A stretch of DNA of 64,000 bases from [Clostridium] innocuum. Lineage in GTDB: Bacteria > Bacillota_I > Bacilli_A > Erysipelotrichales > Erysipelotrichaceae. The stretch lies in the NCBI GenBank assembly GCA_012317185.1, contig CP048838.1, forward strand, positions 3,162,001 to 3,226,000, read 5' to 3'. A model generated the notes under the pieces. It saw nothing but the letters and a program-made list of their open reading frames with translations, was not told where the DNA came from and did not search any database. Below, one piece after another: positions 52,635-61,598 of the stretch (position 1 is its first letter; each line of letters begins with the position of its first letter). Made by a program: the position numbers and the translations under genes.

Positions 52635-52676
52635 GCCAACCCGGTTCCATGGTATACTAATATTAGAGGTGAATTT

Positions 52677-54359
52677 ATGACAAGCTGGATCAAAGAAGCA
52701 GTATTTTATCACATTTATCCGCTGGGCTTTGTTGGCGCAGCGCAGTATCATGAGGAGGACATCACGCACTCCATAAAGAAGGTGGAGGACTGGATTCCCC
52801 ATATGAAAAAGCTGGGAGTCAATGCCTTGTACCTGGGGCCGGTTTTTGAAAGCCATGAGCATGGCTATGACACAAGCGATTACCGCTTGCTGGATCATCG
52901 CTTAGGTACAAACGATGATTTCAAGAGGGTATGCGACAGCCTGCATGCAGCCGACATCCGCATCGTTTTGGATGGTGTGTTCAATCATGTCGGTCGTGAT
53001 TTCTGGGCATTTCGCGATGTTCAGGAAAAGAAGGAGAAATCAACCTATTGCGACTGGTTTTCCAACCTGCACTTTCATGCACGCAGTCCGCTGAATGATG
53101 ATTTTACCTATGATGCATGGGAAGGACACTATAATCTGGTAAAGCTCAATCTGGAGAATGAAGAGGTTGTTCGCTATCTGCTGGATAGTATTGCGATGTG
53201 GATGGATGAGTTTCACATCGACGGCCTGCGCCTGGATGCAGCCGATTGTATACGTCCCGAATTTTTTCGCAGACTGAAGGCGTTCTGTAAAGAAAAAAAT
53301 CCGGACTTCTGGCTGATGGGGGAAATCATACACGGTGATTACAACCGCTGGGCAAATCCCGACATGCTGGATTCCGTTACCAATTATGAATGCTATAAGG
53401 GACTGTATTCCTCTCACAATGAAAAGAATTATTTTGAAATCGGATATTCCTTAAACCGACAGTTTGGCAACGGTGGAATCTATCAGGGACTGGATCTGTA
53501 TAATTTCGTCGATAATCACGACGTAAACCGTCTGGCAAGCACTGTTAAAAACAAAGAGGATCTGTTTAATATATATACCATCCTCTTCACCATGCCGGGA
53601 ATTCCAAGCATTTATTACGGCAGTGAATATGCAGTTGAGGGTAGAAAGCACAATGGCAGCGATGCCGATATCCGCCCCTGCCTGCAGCTGTGTGAGTTTG
53701 ATTCAGAAAAGCTCTGTGAGCACCTTGCACTGCTTTCTTTCGTGCATAAGATGAAAGCCTGCAGTCACGGCAGCTATGAGCAGGTACTGCTTCGTAATGA
53801 ACAGTTTGTATTCTGTCGAAGCTGTGAGCAGGACAGTCTGTATATCGCATGCAATGTGGCAGATGCGGATTATAAAGCAGAGCTGCCTATCCCACAGGGC
53901 TGCTGGAAGGATTTTCTGCGTGGCACGACATACAGAAGTGAAGGCGGAAGCCTGCAGCTTACCATTCCCGCAAAGAGCTCCTGCATTCTGTACAAGGATA
54001 ACGAGAGTGAACAGACTGTGACAGAAGATTGCAGTATTCCGTACGGGGAAGCCCGGGACCTGATGGAGGAAGAACAATCAGCGGTATACGCAGTACCAAT
54101 TTTTGTAAAGCCGTTAAAGGAAGCAGAGGGTCTTCCGGTGGAAGGCATGGAAGTAAAGCCTGGAAAATACCGCCATTTCAAAGGAAAATGCTACAGCGTG
54201 CTGTATGTGGCAACACACAGTGAAACGCTGGAGCGCTATGTTGTATACCGGCAGCTATATGGCAACGAGGAGGTCTGGATACGCCCTCTTGCTATGTTTT
54301 GTGAGAGCATTCTGGTTGATGGCGTACTGACACCACGCTTCACCTATATCGGAAAATAA
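52677..54359 (+). CDS. GH13 alpha-amylase-family enzyme fused to a C-terminal DUF1653 domain
   Basis: About 560 residues. The (beta/alpha)8 barrel (about 1-375) has VFYHIYPLGFVG, DGVFNHVGRDFW, the nucleophile in GLRLDAAD (Asp187), the acid in LMGEIIHGD (Glu216) and the third Asp in FVDNHD (Asp282). A beta domain follows to about 460. The last 65 residues (about 497-560) have KYRHFKGKCYSVLYVATHSE and VVYRQLYG, WIRPLAMF, the pattern of DUF1653, normally a separate protein of about 70 residues. No signal peptide is present, so it acts on cytoplasmic maltodextrin-like sugars. ATG at 52677 has AGAGGTGAATTT upstream. Confidence 0.92.
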   Translation: MTSWIKEAVFYHIYPLGFVGAAQYHEEDITHSIKKVEDWIPHMKKLGVNALYLGPVFESHEHGYDTSDYRLLDHRLGTNDDFKRVCDSLHAADIRIVLDGVFNHVGRDFWAFRDVQEKKEKSTYCDWFSNLHFHARSPLNDDFTYDAWEGHYNLVKLNLENEEVVRYLLDSIAMWMDEFHIDGLRLDAADCIRPEFFRRLKAFCKEKNPDFWLMGEIIHGDYNRWANPDMLDSVTNYECYKGLYSSHNEKNYFEIGYSLNRQFGNGGIYQGLDLYNFVDNHDVNRLASTVKNKEDLFNIYTILFTMPGIPSIYYGSEYAVEGRKHNGSDADIRPCLQLCEFDSEKLCEHLALLSFVHKMKACSHGSYEQVLLRNEQFVFCRSCEQDSLYIACNVADADYKAELPIPQGCWKDFLRGTTYRSEGGSLQLTIPAKSSCILYKDNESEQTVTEDCSIPYGEARDLMEEEQSAVYAVPIFVKPLKEAEGLPVEGMEVKPGKYRHFKGKCYSVLYVATHSETLERYVVYRQLYGNEEVWIRPLAMFCESILVDGVLTPRFTYIGK

Positions 54360-54382
54360 GAGGAAAAAATCACCATAAAGAA

Positions 54383-54453
54383 AAAGACTTATCCATGGAA
54401 GCAGGCTGTTCTGCACTTATCGCATACAGCGATTGTTTCCGGATAAGTCTTTT
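54383..54453. terminator. Terminator between convergent amylase and isoprenoid-synthase-like genes
   Basis: AAAGACTTATCC and GGATAAGTCTTTT pair across about 46 bases, with A-rich and T-rich flanks suitable for both directions. Confidence 0.7.
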
Positions 54454-54526
54454 ATTATAGTAAAGCCTTTTTCATGTTTCTGAAGTTAATCCCTGTCTTT
54501 TTACACGGTTGTCTGCATAGTCAGCC

Positions 54527-55735
54527 TCACAACGCCTGCACATAGGCCTGTATAACAGCGTGAATCTGCTCGGACTGCAGCATCGCACTGCTCTCGTTCA
54601 TCAAAGTGGTTACAGCATCCAGGCCGAGAGGAAGACTGCGCCGCATGCGGTATGCAAACGGCTTTGGAAACAGATGCAGCTGCTTTGCAATCGATCCGAT
54701 AAGCAGGAACCGGCAATTTTTCTCAACAAAGGACTGCATTGCGCTGGCTTTTGCTGGATAATGATAAAACAACACCTCATGCAGATAGGTATGCAGGCGT
54801 TGTGCAAGGCGCAGACGCTGTCTTTTCCCGTGCAGCATGCTGGCAAGTGTATGCTGGCACAGAATGCGATCCTCCTCCATATCCTGTATATCATCTGCCA
54901 CCTGTAAAAGAAAACCGTAGGCGATACAGAAAAATGCTTCTTTTTCAGAAAGGTCTCCATCCATCAGATAGCCGTCAGCCAAAACAGAGGCTCCCCCCTT
55001 GTATATGGATATCCTTCGTATTTCTTCTTCACAAAGTCTGCTATCCTGCTGTACGGACAAGATCTGGCCCTCCTGAATGCGCAGAAGTGCATCATACACA
55101 TCCGGAAACTGTTGGCGGGGAAAAGTATCCTCAATCATGGAAACAAGGGCATCTACCTGACGATACAGGTCTGCATCCATCGGCCTCTGTTCCCCCTTCA
55201 GACGTTCGCTCAGCCAGCTGTTAAACGCCTTTTTCCGTTGTTTGTCGATAGCAGGGTCATCCAGAAAATTATCGGTATACGGATACAGCATACTGTAGGC
55301 GAAGATCGCCTTGTGATAGCACAGCTTCCGCTCCAGCATACATTCCAGCAGCAAAATGATCCAGACATTCCGCATTGCCTGCATGATATCATCCAGCTCA
55401 AGCGCAGTATCAAAGCACATGGCATCCCGAACGAACTGCTTGGTAATGGATAGGAATTCCTCCTGAACCGCAGGCTTTAACACTGCGAAATTCAGAACGG
55501 ATTCACTGCGAAGCAAAGCAAGAACACGTCTGTCCATTTCCGTTTTCCACCCTGTATCCTCCAAATTTTCTGCAGCATGCTGTAAAAACGTTTCCCAGTC
55601 TGCTTTCAGCGCTACCGCTTTCCTCCTGTTTTCTTTTTGTACCTGTTTTTTCACAGGACTTAGCCTTAATCTGGTACAGCGGCAGTTGAGCCACAGTCTG
55701 TCACACTCCCTGACCAGCTCCTCGAAGCTACTCAT
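54527..55735 (-). CDS. Class I isoprenoid-synthase-like protein of unknown product
   Basis: This 402-residue helical protein has two Asp-rich motifs as in trans-isoprenyl diphosphate synthases: YTDNFLDDPAID with acids at 155-164, and GFLLQVADDIQDMEEDR at 274-290, matching the GxxxQxxDDxxD second motif. A conserved-looking YKGGASVLAD lies near 245. The N-terminal 100 residues are unlike polyprenyl synthases. It may be a prenyl transferase, a head-to-head synthase or a terpene cyclase; the product cannot be told. The start overlaps the stop of the DUF4097 gene by 4 bases (ATGA), so it is the fourth gene of the PadR operon. Confidence 0.75.
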   Translation of the reverse strand: MSSFEELVRECDRLWLNCRCTRLRLSPVKKQVQKENRRKAVALKADWETFLQHAAENLEDTGWKTEMDRRVLALLRSESVLNFAVLKPAVQEEFLSITKQFVRDAMCFDTALELDDIMQAMRNVWIILLLECMLERKLCYHKAIFAYSMLYPYTDNFLDDPAIDKQRKKAFNSWLSERLKGEQRPMDADLYRQVDALVSMIEDTFPRQQFPDVYDALLRIQEGQILSVQQDSRLCEEEIRRISIYKGGASVLADGYLMDGDLSEKEAFFCIAYGFLLQVADDIQDMEEDRILCQHTLASMLHGKRQRLRLAQRLHTYLHEVLFYHYPAKASAMQSFVEKNCRFLLIGSIAKQLHLFPKPFAYRMRRSLPLGLDAVTTLMNESSAMLQSEQIHAVIQAYVQAL

Positions 55736-56589
55736 CCTTCAAACTGCAGATCGATATCCCCCATACTGCTGTGTAGCTGAAGGTAGTTGTCACTCGATCG
55801 ATTTCCTTCCTCTGCATCACATGACAGCTCCCATTCCCGGTTTTGGATCTGTGTATCTCCCATTGTATTTTTAACCCTGTAGCGATAATCCTTCTGATCT
55901 CCGCGAACATGAATCGTGATATCACCCATGCTGCTTTTCACTACGCTGTTTCCATAAAGCTGTCCATCCACCTCAATATCTCCGGCAGATTGCGCAATCG
56001 CCAAATCTTTGGAAACGATATGTTCCAGCGTAATATCCCCCAGCTTTTCTTCTATGGTGATATGCTTTGCGGACAGGTTTTTCAGCTGAATGTCACCAAG
56101 CTTATCTTCAACGTATATTCGCTCATACTGCTTATCCTTCAACGTAACTATAATCGTATCATTTCGATTCCGATTCCCTTTGCTTATATCCGGATTGTCT
56201 ACGGTAACCGTTACATTGCCCTTCTCCTGTTTGATGTTCACTTTTTCCTTGCGAATATCGAGGAATGTAATTTTATTTTCCTTTCCCCGTTCAATCCGGA
56301 CATCTCCCAGACTGACGTCAAGTGACAGCGATTCCACTTCCTGCAGCGACTGATCCCAGCGCTCCTTATAGCTGTGCTTCTCCTCCTCCCAGGATGTAAA
56401 ATCAAAGCTATCTCCCAACTGTATACCGAAGCTTCCGTTAAACGGCCACCAGTCTACCGTATCCTTGTCAACATGCAGATAGCGCAAATCGCCACCCTTT
56501 GCGATCCCCACACCAATACATAAGGATCCCAATACCATCAAAACTACAGACACCACAACCAGTGTACGTATCCCTCTATGCGTTTTCAT
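55732..56589 (-). CDS. DUF4097-family beta-strand-repeat envelope protein
   Basis: This 285-residue protein has one N-terminal membrane helix (8-30, LVVVSVVLMVLGSLCIGVGI) and then an extracellular beta-helix-like series of repeats (SLDVSLGDVRIERG, EDKLGDIQL, EEKLGDITLEHI, SAGDIEVDGQ, SSMGDITIHV, NTMGDTQI). This is the DUF4097/DUF4098 pattern of LiaX-like and related envelope-stress proteins. It overlaps the HAAS gene upstream by 14 bases and the isoprenoid-synthase-like gene downstream by 4. Confidence 0.88.
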   Translation of the reverse strand: MKTHRGIRTLVVVSVVLMVLGSLCIGVGIAKGGDLRYLHVDKDTVDWWPFNGSFGIQLGDSFDFTSWEEEKHSYKERWDQSLQEVESLSLDVSLGDVRIERGKENKITFLDIRKEKVNIKQEKGNVTVTVDNPDISKGNRNRNDTIIVTLKDKQYERIYVEDKLGDIQLKNLSAKHITIEEKLGDITLEHIVSKDLAIAQSAGDIEVDGQLYGNSVVKSSMGDITIHVRGDQKDYRYRVKNTMGDTQIQNREWELSCDAEEGNRSSDNYLQLHSSMGDIDLQFEG

Positions 56590-57190
56590 GCCGTTTTCCT
56601 CCCTGTGCCTTATGATACAGCCGTGTCAGTGCATTGGTAAACGCAGGCAGCACGGTACGAATGAGTGAAAAAAACAAAATAGAAAGCAGTAAGCCCAAAC
56701 CAATACATAAAAATCCGCCACCTGCCGCAATCCATGCATTGGATGGCGTATGGTAGTTTGTAACAGCACTTGCCATCAGAGGTATCCCTGTAATCAATAT
56801 AGAGGCAAAGGATACAATACCGGCTACGCCCAATGCAAATACGGTAATCACAAGTGCAAACATTACGGCAATAGCCGCAAACAGAAGCGGAAGAGCAATC
56901 GGCAGGGCACAGATACCAAGAATGATCATCCCTGCATTTTTCAATGAGCTGTTTGGATTATTTCCTCTGCGATAGTTTCGATGCTGCTGTTCCTGACGTA
57001 TGGACCTCTCTGCCTTCAGCTGCGCTGCAAACTGTGCCGGTGTCCCTAAATCATCTATGACCTGCTGGTCATTCCCATCCCCTGCTTCTTCAAAATATTC
57101 TTCACAATACGAAACTGCATCCTCCACCTCAGATGGTGAAAAATTCGCAAGCCTTCGCTTCAGTTCCGCTATATACTCAGCCTTCTTCAT
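56576..57190 (-). CDS. DUF1700/HAAS-domain membrane protein
   Basis: About 204 residues. The N-terminal HAAS domain (1-75) has YIAELKRRLANFSPSEVEDA and YCEEYFEEAGDGND, then three or four membrane helices (about 95-195). HAAS proteins are almost always paired with PadR regulators and relay signals to them in the PadR/HAAS systems of Firmicutes. ATG at 57190 is within the last 14 bases of the padR gene. Overlap with both neighbours indicates one transcript. Confidence 0.9.
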   Translation of the reverse strand: MKKAEYIAELKRRLANFSPSEVEDAVSYCEEYFEEAGDGNDQQVIDDLGTPAQFAAQLKAERSIRQEQQHRNYRRGNNPNSSLKNAGMIILGICALPIALPLLFAAIAVMFALVITVFALGVAGIVSFASILITGIPLMASAVTNYHTPSNAWIAAGGGFLCIGLGLLLSILFFSLIRTVLPAFTNALTRLYHKAQGGKRHENA

Positions 57191-57503
57191 GTTCTTTTCC
57201 TCCCTCCAGAATACCACTGATTTTTGTTGAGAATGCCTTCCATTCCTCAACATACTCCCTATATTTATTTCTTCCTGCATCTGTCAATCGGTAATATCTT
57301 CGATTTCTGCCCATATGCTGCTGGTCATAGGTTTCCAGATAGCCTTCTCTCATGAGTCTTCGCAGAACAGGATACAGTGTTGACTCACTCACACTCATCA
57401 CAACCTTTACCTCCTGCGTTAGACGATATCCATAGGTATCCTCCTTGTGCAGCGTTGCCAGCACACAGGCGTCCAGCAATGCAGAGCCAAGCTGAAATGT
57501 CAT
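57177..57503 (-). CDS. PadR-family transcriptional repressor
   Basis: About 108 residues with the PadR winged helix (VLATLHKEDTYGYRLTQEV, ESTLYPVLRRLMREGYLETY, RRYYRLTDAGRNKY). A short C-terminal helix allows dimerisation. It heads the operon padR-HAAS-DUF4097-isoprenoid synthase. ATG at 57503 has AAAGG 8 bases upstream; a GTG and an ATG slightly earlier overlap that site. A perfect palindrome lies between its -35 and -10 boxes, so it very likely represses itself. Confidence 0.93.
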   Translation of the reverse strand: MTFQLGSALLDACVLATLHKEDTYGYRLTQEVKVVMSVSESTLYPVLRRLMREGYLETYDQQHMGRNRRYYRLTDAGRNKYREYVEEWKAFSTKISGILEGGKEHEEG

Positions 57504-57523
57504 ATACATCACCTTTCTTCAAT

Positions 57524-57555
57524 AATATTATACGCCATATAATATTGTAATGCAA
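57524..57555 (-). promoter_or_regulatory. PadR operon promoter with palindromic operator
   Basis: On the minus strand TTGCAT (57555-57550) and TATAAT (57532-57527) are 17 bases apart. AATATTATA (57524-57532), CGCCA and TATAATATT (57538-57546) form a perfect 9-base inverted repeat that overlaps the -10 box and spacer. Confidence 0.8.
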
Positions 57556-58060
57556 TCATATATCATAGGAAAGATCAAATAAATGTAACAGCCTGTATCC
57601 GCAGCATGCTTTATATACAAAAAGCCGGGATGAATGAACTCCGGCTTTTTTCCTATGGCAGCAAATAACCGCTGCATTTTTTTCCTTTACAGAACAGAAG
57701 ATTTCCGGATAATCAAAGTACGGGACAAGTTCTGCATGAAAAACCACCCTGCCTGCGACACCTTCAATTCTTCCTGACGCTACCTGTTTCCACCAGCAGC
57801 ACAGATGCATTATGTTCTCCGCTTCATCTCCAGCATTTCCGCATAATGCTTTACATTAAAAGCCGCAGGGGCATTCTTTTTTAGCAGCTGCAGGTGTTCC
57901 TGTTCCTTCCTCATGGACATTAGATTTACAGAATTCACTTGTTCGATCTGTTTCTGTGTGAAATATGTTATTTTCTATACACCTTTTTGCACTGTACACT
58001 AACTATTCACATGTATAAACCCTTTTAGTACCCAAAACGGACAATGTAAAATAATTTTGA
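57556..58060. other. Intergenic region with an orphan terminator and possible gene remnant
   Basis: AAAAAGCCGG/CCGGCTTTTTT at 57619-57651 is a strong bidirectional terminator with no intact gene leading into it. On the minus strand, pieces such as MSMRKEQEHLQLLKKNAPAA (near 57900) and VVFHAELVPYFDYPEIF (near 57700) lie in different frames and may be remains of a gene that used it. I do not recognise the family. Confidence 0.4.
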
Positions 58061-58088
58061 TAGACTTTTTTCCCTAAAGTGACATGAT
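58061..58088 (+). promoter_or_regulatory. Conserved promoter box of XRE pair copy 2 (also at 39776-39804)
   Basis: The sequence TTTTGATAGACTTTT, a variable middle and GTGACATGATG is shared with the upstream region of XRE pair copy 1. TAGACT and CATGAT are 16 bases apart here and 17 in copy 1. In copy 1 the spacer contains ACCTCCAGGT, a palindrome not kept in copy 2. Confidence 0.5.
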
Positions 58089-58105
58089 GTATCCGAAAGG
58101 AGTAC

Positions 58106-58519
58106 ATGCATATGGAGATAGGAAAAAAATTAAAGGAAGCTCGTATCAATTCCGGACTGACACAGGAACAGGTGGCTGAAGATATTAAAGTTACGAGGCA
58201 GACAATCTCAAATTGGGAGAATGAAAGATCGTATCCGGATATCATGAACGTTATTGATCTGAGTAATCTTTATTCTCTTAGTCTTGATGATTTATTAAAA
58301 GGTGATGATAAAATGATTGAGCATTTAGAAGAAAATACGAATATCGTGAAAAGCAATCGTAAGCTGATAGCCGCTATTATGATCAATGTTTTGCTTGTGA
58401 TACTCCTTGTGGCCTTCAATATGTTCCTGCGGGATAATCAATATTATTTGATAGGTGTCTTCTGCTTTGCTATCATCAGCTCTGCTGCTTTACTTTATCA
58501 GATTATAAAAAAATTATAG
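58106..58519 (+). CDS. XRE-family regulator with C-terminal membrane helices (copy 2)
   Basis: This 137-residue protein is a close paralogue of the gene at 39828-40235. The XRE domain (4-58, LTQEQVAEDIKVTRQTISNW) and the two C-terminal helices ending YQIIKKL are both retained. Most changes are in the linker and first helix. Its promoter block and start region (GAAAGGAGTACATGCAT) are also nearly the same. A 2-TM partner gene starts 9 bases downstream. Confidence 0.85.
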   Translation: MHMEIGKKLKEARINSGLTQEQVAEDIKVTRQTISNWENERSYPDIMNVIDLSNLYSLSLDDLLKGDDKMIEHLEENTNIVKSNRKLIAAIMINVLLVILLVAFNMFLRDNQYYLIGVFCFAIISSAALLYQIIKKL

Positions 58520-58528
58520 GAGGAAAAT

Positions 58529-58873
58529 ATGGAAACAAAAATGATGATTTCAGCAGTTATCAGTGGTGCTGTTCTTATTGTAGGAGCATTGGAAATGATC
58601 TATCAGATCTATCATATTACTGTGATCGACGCTACAGCAAGGGGATTGAAGCATCCAAAGCTTTGGGGATTTCTTGCAATGAACGGCAATCATACAAGTG
58701 GATTGCTTCTTTATCTTATTGGCAGAAGAAACTATCCACTCATTGATCTGTCCCCAGATAGTCAATCCGAGATTGAGCGTAGAAAGAAAGCAGCCGGTAT
58801 CGGTATAATCTTCCTTGTCATAGGGGCGATTGGTCTAGTCATCAGTATCATGCTCTTTTTTAAATACTTGTAA
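58529..58873 (+). CDS. Two-helix membrane partner of the XRE regulator (copy 2)
   Basis: This 114-residue paralogue of 40249-40584 shares IYQIYHITV-D, ATARGLKHPKLWGFLAMNGN and SEIERRKKAAGIG, with membrane helices at about 8-27 and 90-112. The strong conservation of the loop facing one side of the membrane marks it as functional. Ribosome binding site ATAGGAGGAAAAT. Confidence 0.75.
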   Translation: METKMMISAVISGAVLIVGALEMIYQIYHITVIDATARGLKHPKLWGFLAMNGNHTSGLLLYLIGRRNYPLIDLSPDSQSEIERRKKAAGIGIIFLVIGAIGLVISIMLFFKYL

Positions 58874-58898
58874 GTATTTTACTGTCCATACGCAAGCA

Positions 58899-58955
58899 TA
58901 AAAGGCACACTACGCTAGGAATGAATACAATTCTAACAGAGTGTGACTTTTATAT
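58899..58955 (+). terminator. Terminator after XRE pair copy 2
   Basis: AAAAGGCACACT and AGTGTGACTTTT pair across about 30 bases, followed by ATATA. It lies 25 bases after the stop. The remaining bases to 59143 show no clear gene. Confidence 0.55.
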
Positions 58956-59539
58956 ACAATAAAGAAAAAAACGGATTCCCGAAATCATGGAAATTCGTGC
59001 ATTATAATAACAGCACTGAACACGCCGGATTTGCAGCAGTCATCACGTTACCTGCATCATGCAGCGGTATCTGCAAAGACACCTCACAGGCACTGTTGTC
59101 CACCTTAACACGGCAGGCACGCAAGCCTGTGAAAGCATGAAAGCTAATCAATCTTTGTTCGTATTTTCTTTCTGAGCTTAAATAGCAGACGTCCCGTGTA
59201 TTTCTCATTTTCCACAAGCTGCTCATAGGCATCCAGCATCCCTGCGGTATACACAAATCCCAAAAGCCCTGCGGCTAAACCCAGAAATATAAAAGCATGG
59301 TATTCGCTCCATGGAAGGTAACCGCGCTTCGTGGCAGCCAATGCAACGATTCCCGCAACAAACAGGATGCAGCAGGGAACGGCCACAAATCCATATTTTT
59401 TCCGCCGTACCTGATATTCCCTGCAAAGCTCTTTCCTGTATTCATAGTCAAACAGCAGTACCTCCTGCTTCAACACGGCATAGGTGTCCTGCTCATGAAA
59501 CATACCGATGACAACCGCACAGATTCCAAGGAAAGTGAA

Positions 59540-61192
59540 CTACCGCCAGCTATAGAGCAGGCGGCTTCCAATGAATGCTTGCACATTCATCAAAACTTTT
59601 TGCTCGTGTTCAGATACACGTAACTGGTACGTTCACCGTACCTCTACTCCATCGCTCTCGCTCTGGCATACATGGATATACTTTTCGTATGATATTGCTT
59701 GCTCCATTGATATCGGCATTCATTAGAATGCCATTTGCTTCTGTACAATCCTCGCTTGATTCTTTTCCCTGTGAAGGTATGCGCTACATCGTTTCCATAG
59801 ACTGGTATCTGATCCTCGTCAATGGAACTAGCCTTCGATTGTATTGCTTCTTCACAGACCACTACTCTGATCCCTGCCGCTTCTCCTTTGTATTTGATCA
59901 TTTCGATCAGCGTACGAAACGGTATCTGCACAAATGTCTGATTGTTCTTCTTCCCCATATGGATACGCTTCTTCCAACCCGCATTATTCCCTACGACGAT
60001 AACTTCAATTCCTTCCTCCACACATAGATTTATTATTTTTCTTGATGCCTTGTGCAGGATATCCTTTACACGTCGATTTCGCTTTTCGCTGATACGTTTC
60101 ATTCGTTTTGTTTGATGGATCCCTTTGCTATCCTTCTTTCCAGTTCTTAGCAGTGAACGGTAATGTGCGATCTGTTTGTTATAGTATTGATTGACTGCTT
60201 TTATTTCATTTCCTTTTATCAGCACAGGGTGGTGTCCACTCGTAAACGCAATCGCCATCAGATTATCGACACCAATATCAATGCCGGTTACTCTGGTTGC
60301 CTCATGGATTGTAATCGTCGGTTCCTTGATTTCTATCTCGCATACGATTTCAAGCTTGATAGTATCTCCATTGGGAATCAGACGTACTTCCTTCAGCTTC
60401 TGTTCATGCAGATCCATCTTACCAAGATCATATCGATCACGTACACACCCTGCCTGCAGCACTGCCTTAGGAAACTTTACATACCAACCATGTTTGTCTT
60501 TTCTCAGTTTGCATATCTGATTGGTAAAGATCAAGGGTTTATAACCGTCTTTGTCTGCATATCGAGGGATATGGGGGATTGCTTCATATTTGTCTGGATG
60601 TGCTTTGTAATCAGCTAAAGCAGCAAAAAAGCTTTTCCAGTCACGATACAGCATATGCAAAACATTCTGATTTGCCTGCGCAGGAAGAGCACGGTAATCG
60701 ATCTGGTCACGCAATTTAAAAAAACCATCCAGATGCTGCATGGAAACAAAGCGATGATCATGATCAATGATGTGGATTGGTGTGCTATGATGCTTTTGAC
60801 GTATGACATTCAATTCATCAACGACACCTTTGAGTTCTTCCAGGACCTGTAACTCATGTGGAAAGCGATCCTCATTTGATTTGATGGAAGCACTGTACGC
60901 ATTTCTTATATAGAACGAAGCAACGTTGTACAGCTTTTTAGCACGATGCGTAAGAGCAGAAAAGCCGGGGGTTTTGCGGGTGATTAGCAGATAGGATACT
61001 AGAATATGTACGATATGATTTCATATTGGAAACCCTCCTTTTGTTGACATCATTATTCCACGGACGTGAGAGAAACTTAAGGAAAATTTCGTGAAAAATA
61101 GAAAGAAAACAAGGATGAAAAGTAATATGGCTGCATTCATCCCCCACCTGTTCATCGACCACTGAGGTGGGCGTATTCTGCCTGCTTTTTAA
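59540..61192 (-). mobile_element. IS200/IS605-family element (tnpB-only), inserted in the XRE gene
   Basis: The element is about 1.65 kb and carries a tnpB-type gene but no tnpA. Subterminal hairpins are present: CCGCC (59543-59547) with GGCGG (59560-59564) at one end and CCCACCT (61143-61149) with AGGTGGG (61165-61171) at the other. No target duplication is seen, as expected for this family. The interrupted host reading frame sets the left junction between 59539 and 59540; the right junction lies within 61191-61194. Confidence 0.8.
59610..61024 (-). pseudogene. tnpB: tnpB, RNA-guided nuclease gene of IS605 type, frameshifted at both ends
   Basis: The main frame (60813-59644) has the TnpB core: FVKFPKAV-like WYVKFPKAV, the first RuvC Asp in TGIDIGVDNLMAI, VIVVGNNAGWKK (second motif without the usual Glu), and EEAIQSKASSIDEDQIPVYG with KRIKRGLYRSK. 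Just after that, one base is missing: another frame reads NGILMNADINGASNIIRKVY, which holds the third RuvC Asp (NADINGA). At the 5' end the only ATG with a ribosome binding site (61024, MKSYRTYSSIL) is out of frame with the N-terminal domain (ITRKTPGFSALTHRAKKLYN). The gene is therefore decayed. Confidence 0.82.
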
Positions 61193-61598
61193 ATAAACAC
61201 CCCCATACCAAGCAGACGCCATGAGGAATGATTCGGAAACATACAGAATGGAATGCCGGCCAGTGCCCAGAACATAAATCCCACTGCTACGCTTCTGCTT
61301 ATCCTGCTTTCCTTCATCAGAAACCCCTGCGCCATCTCTTTGCTTACATAATACCCCTTCTCCTCAGTACCCTCTTTACACGTATCATCCTTTAACAGAT
61401 AATCCACGGACATTCCGAATATATTTGACAGCTGCAACAGCTTTTCCGTTTCCGGATAGCCCTAATTATTCTCCCGCTCTGCGCGCCTTCGGTGCATTTG
61501 CTGATTGCCTGCCTGGTCGTTTTGATCTGCTCTGCCAGCGCCTCCTGTGAGAGTCCCTTTTCCTTTCGCAGCTCCAACAGCTTTTCTCCTAAATTCAT

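Larger units (their letters stand above)
59144..61598 (-). pseudogene. XRE regulator with C-terminal multi-helix domain, split by an IS element
   Basis: The 5' part (61598 to about 61192) has a good start (GAGGAGGCAGATTT) and an XRE domain MNLGEKLLELRKEKGLSQEA, then DYLLKDDTCKE, YVSKEMAQGFLMKE and a membrane stretch ending LLGMGVFI. The 3' part (59539 to 59144) resumes exactly in that stretch as FTFLGICAVVIGMF and continues to VENEKYTGRLLFKLRKKI. Together they make the usual XRE-plus-membrane-domain protein. A 20-base insertion (61482-61501 region) and a TAG stop also break the helix-turn-helix after TTRQAISK, where the expected WENNQGYPETEKLLQL is otherwise preserved. The gene is doubly inactivated. 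Confidence 0.82.

Noticed and set aside
57556..57810. Minus-strand ORF starting MHLCCWWKQ
   Set aside because: Crosses a strong terminator and has no ribosome binding site; kept only as a possible remnant.
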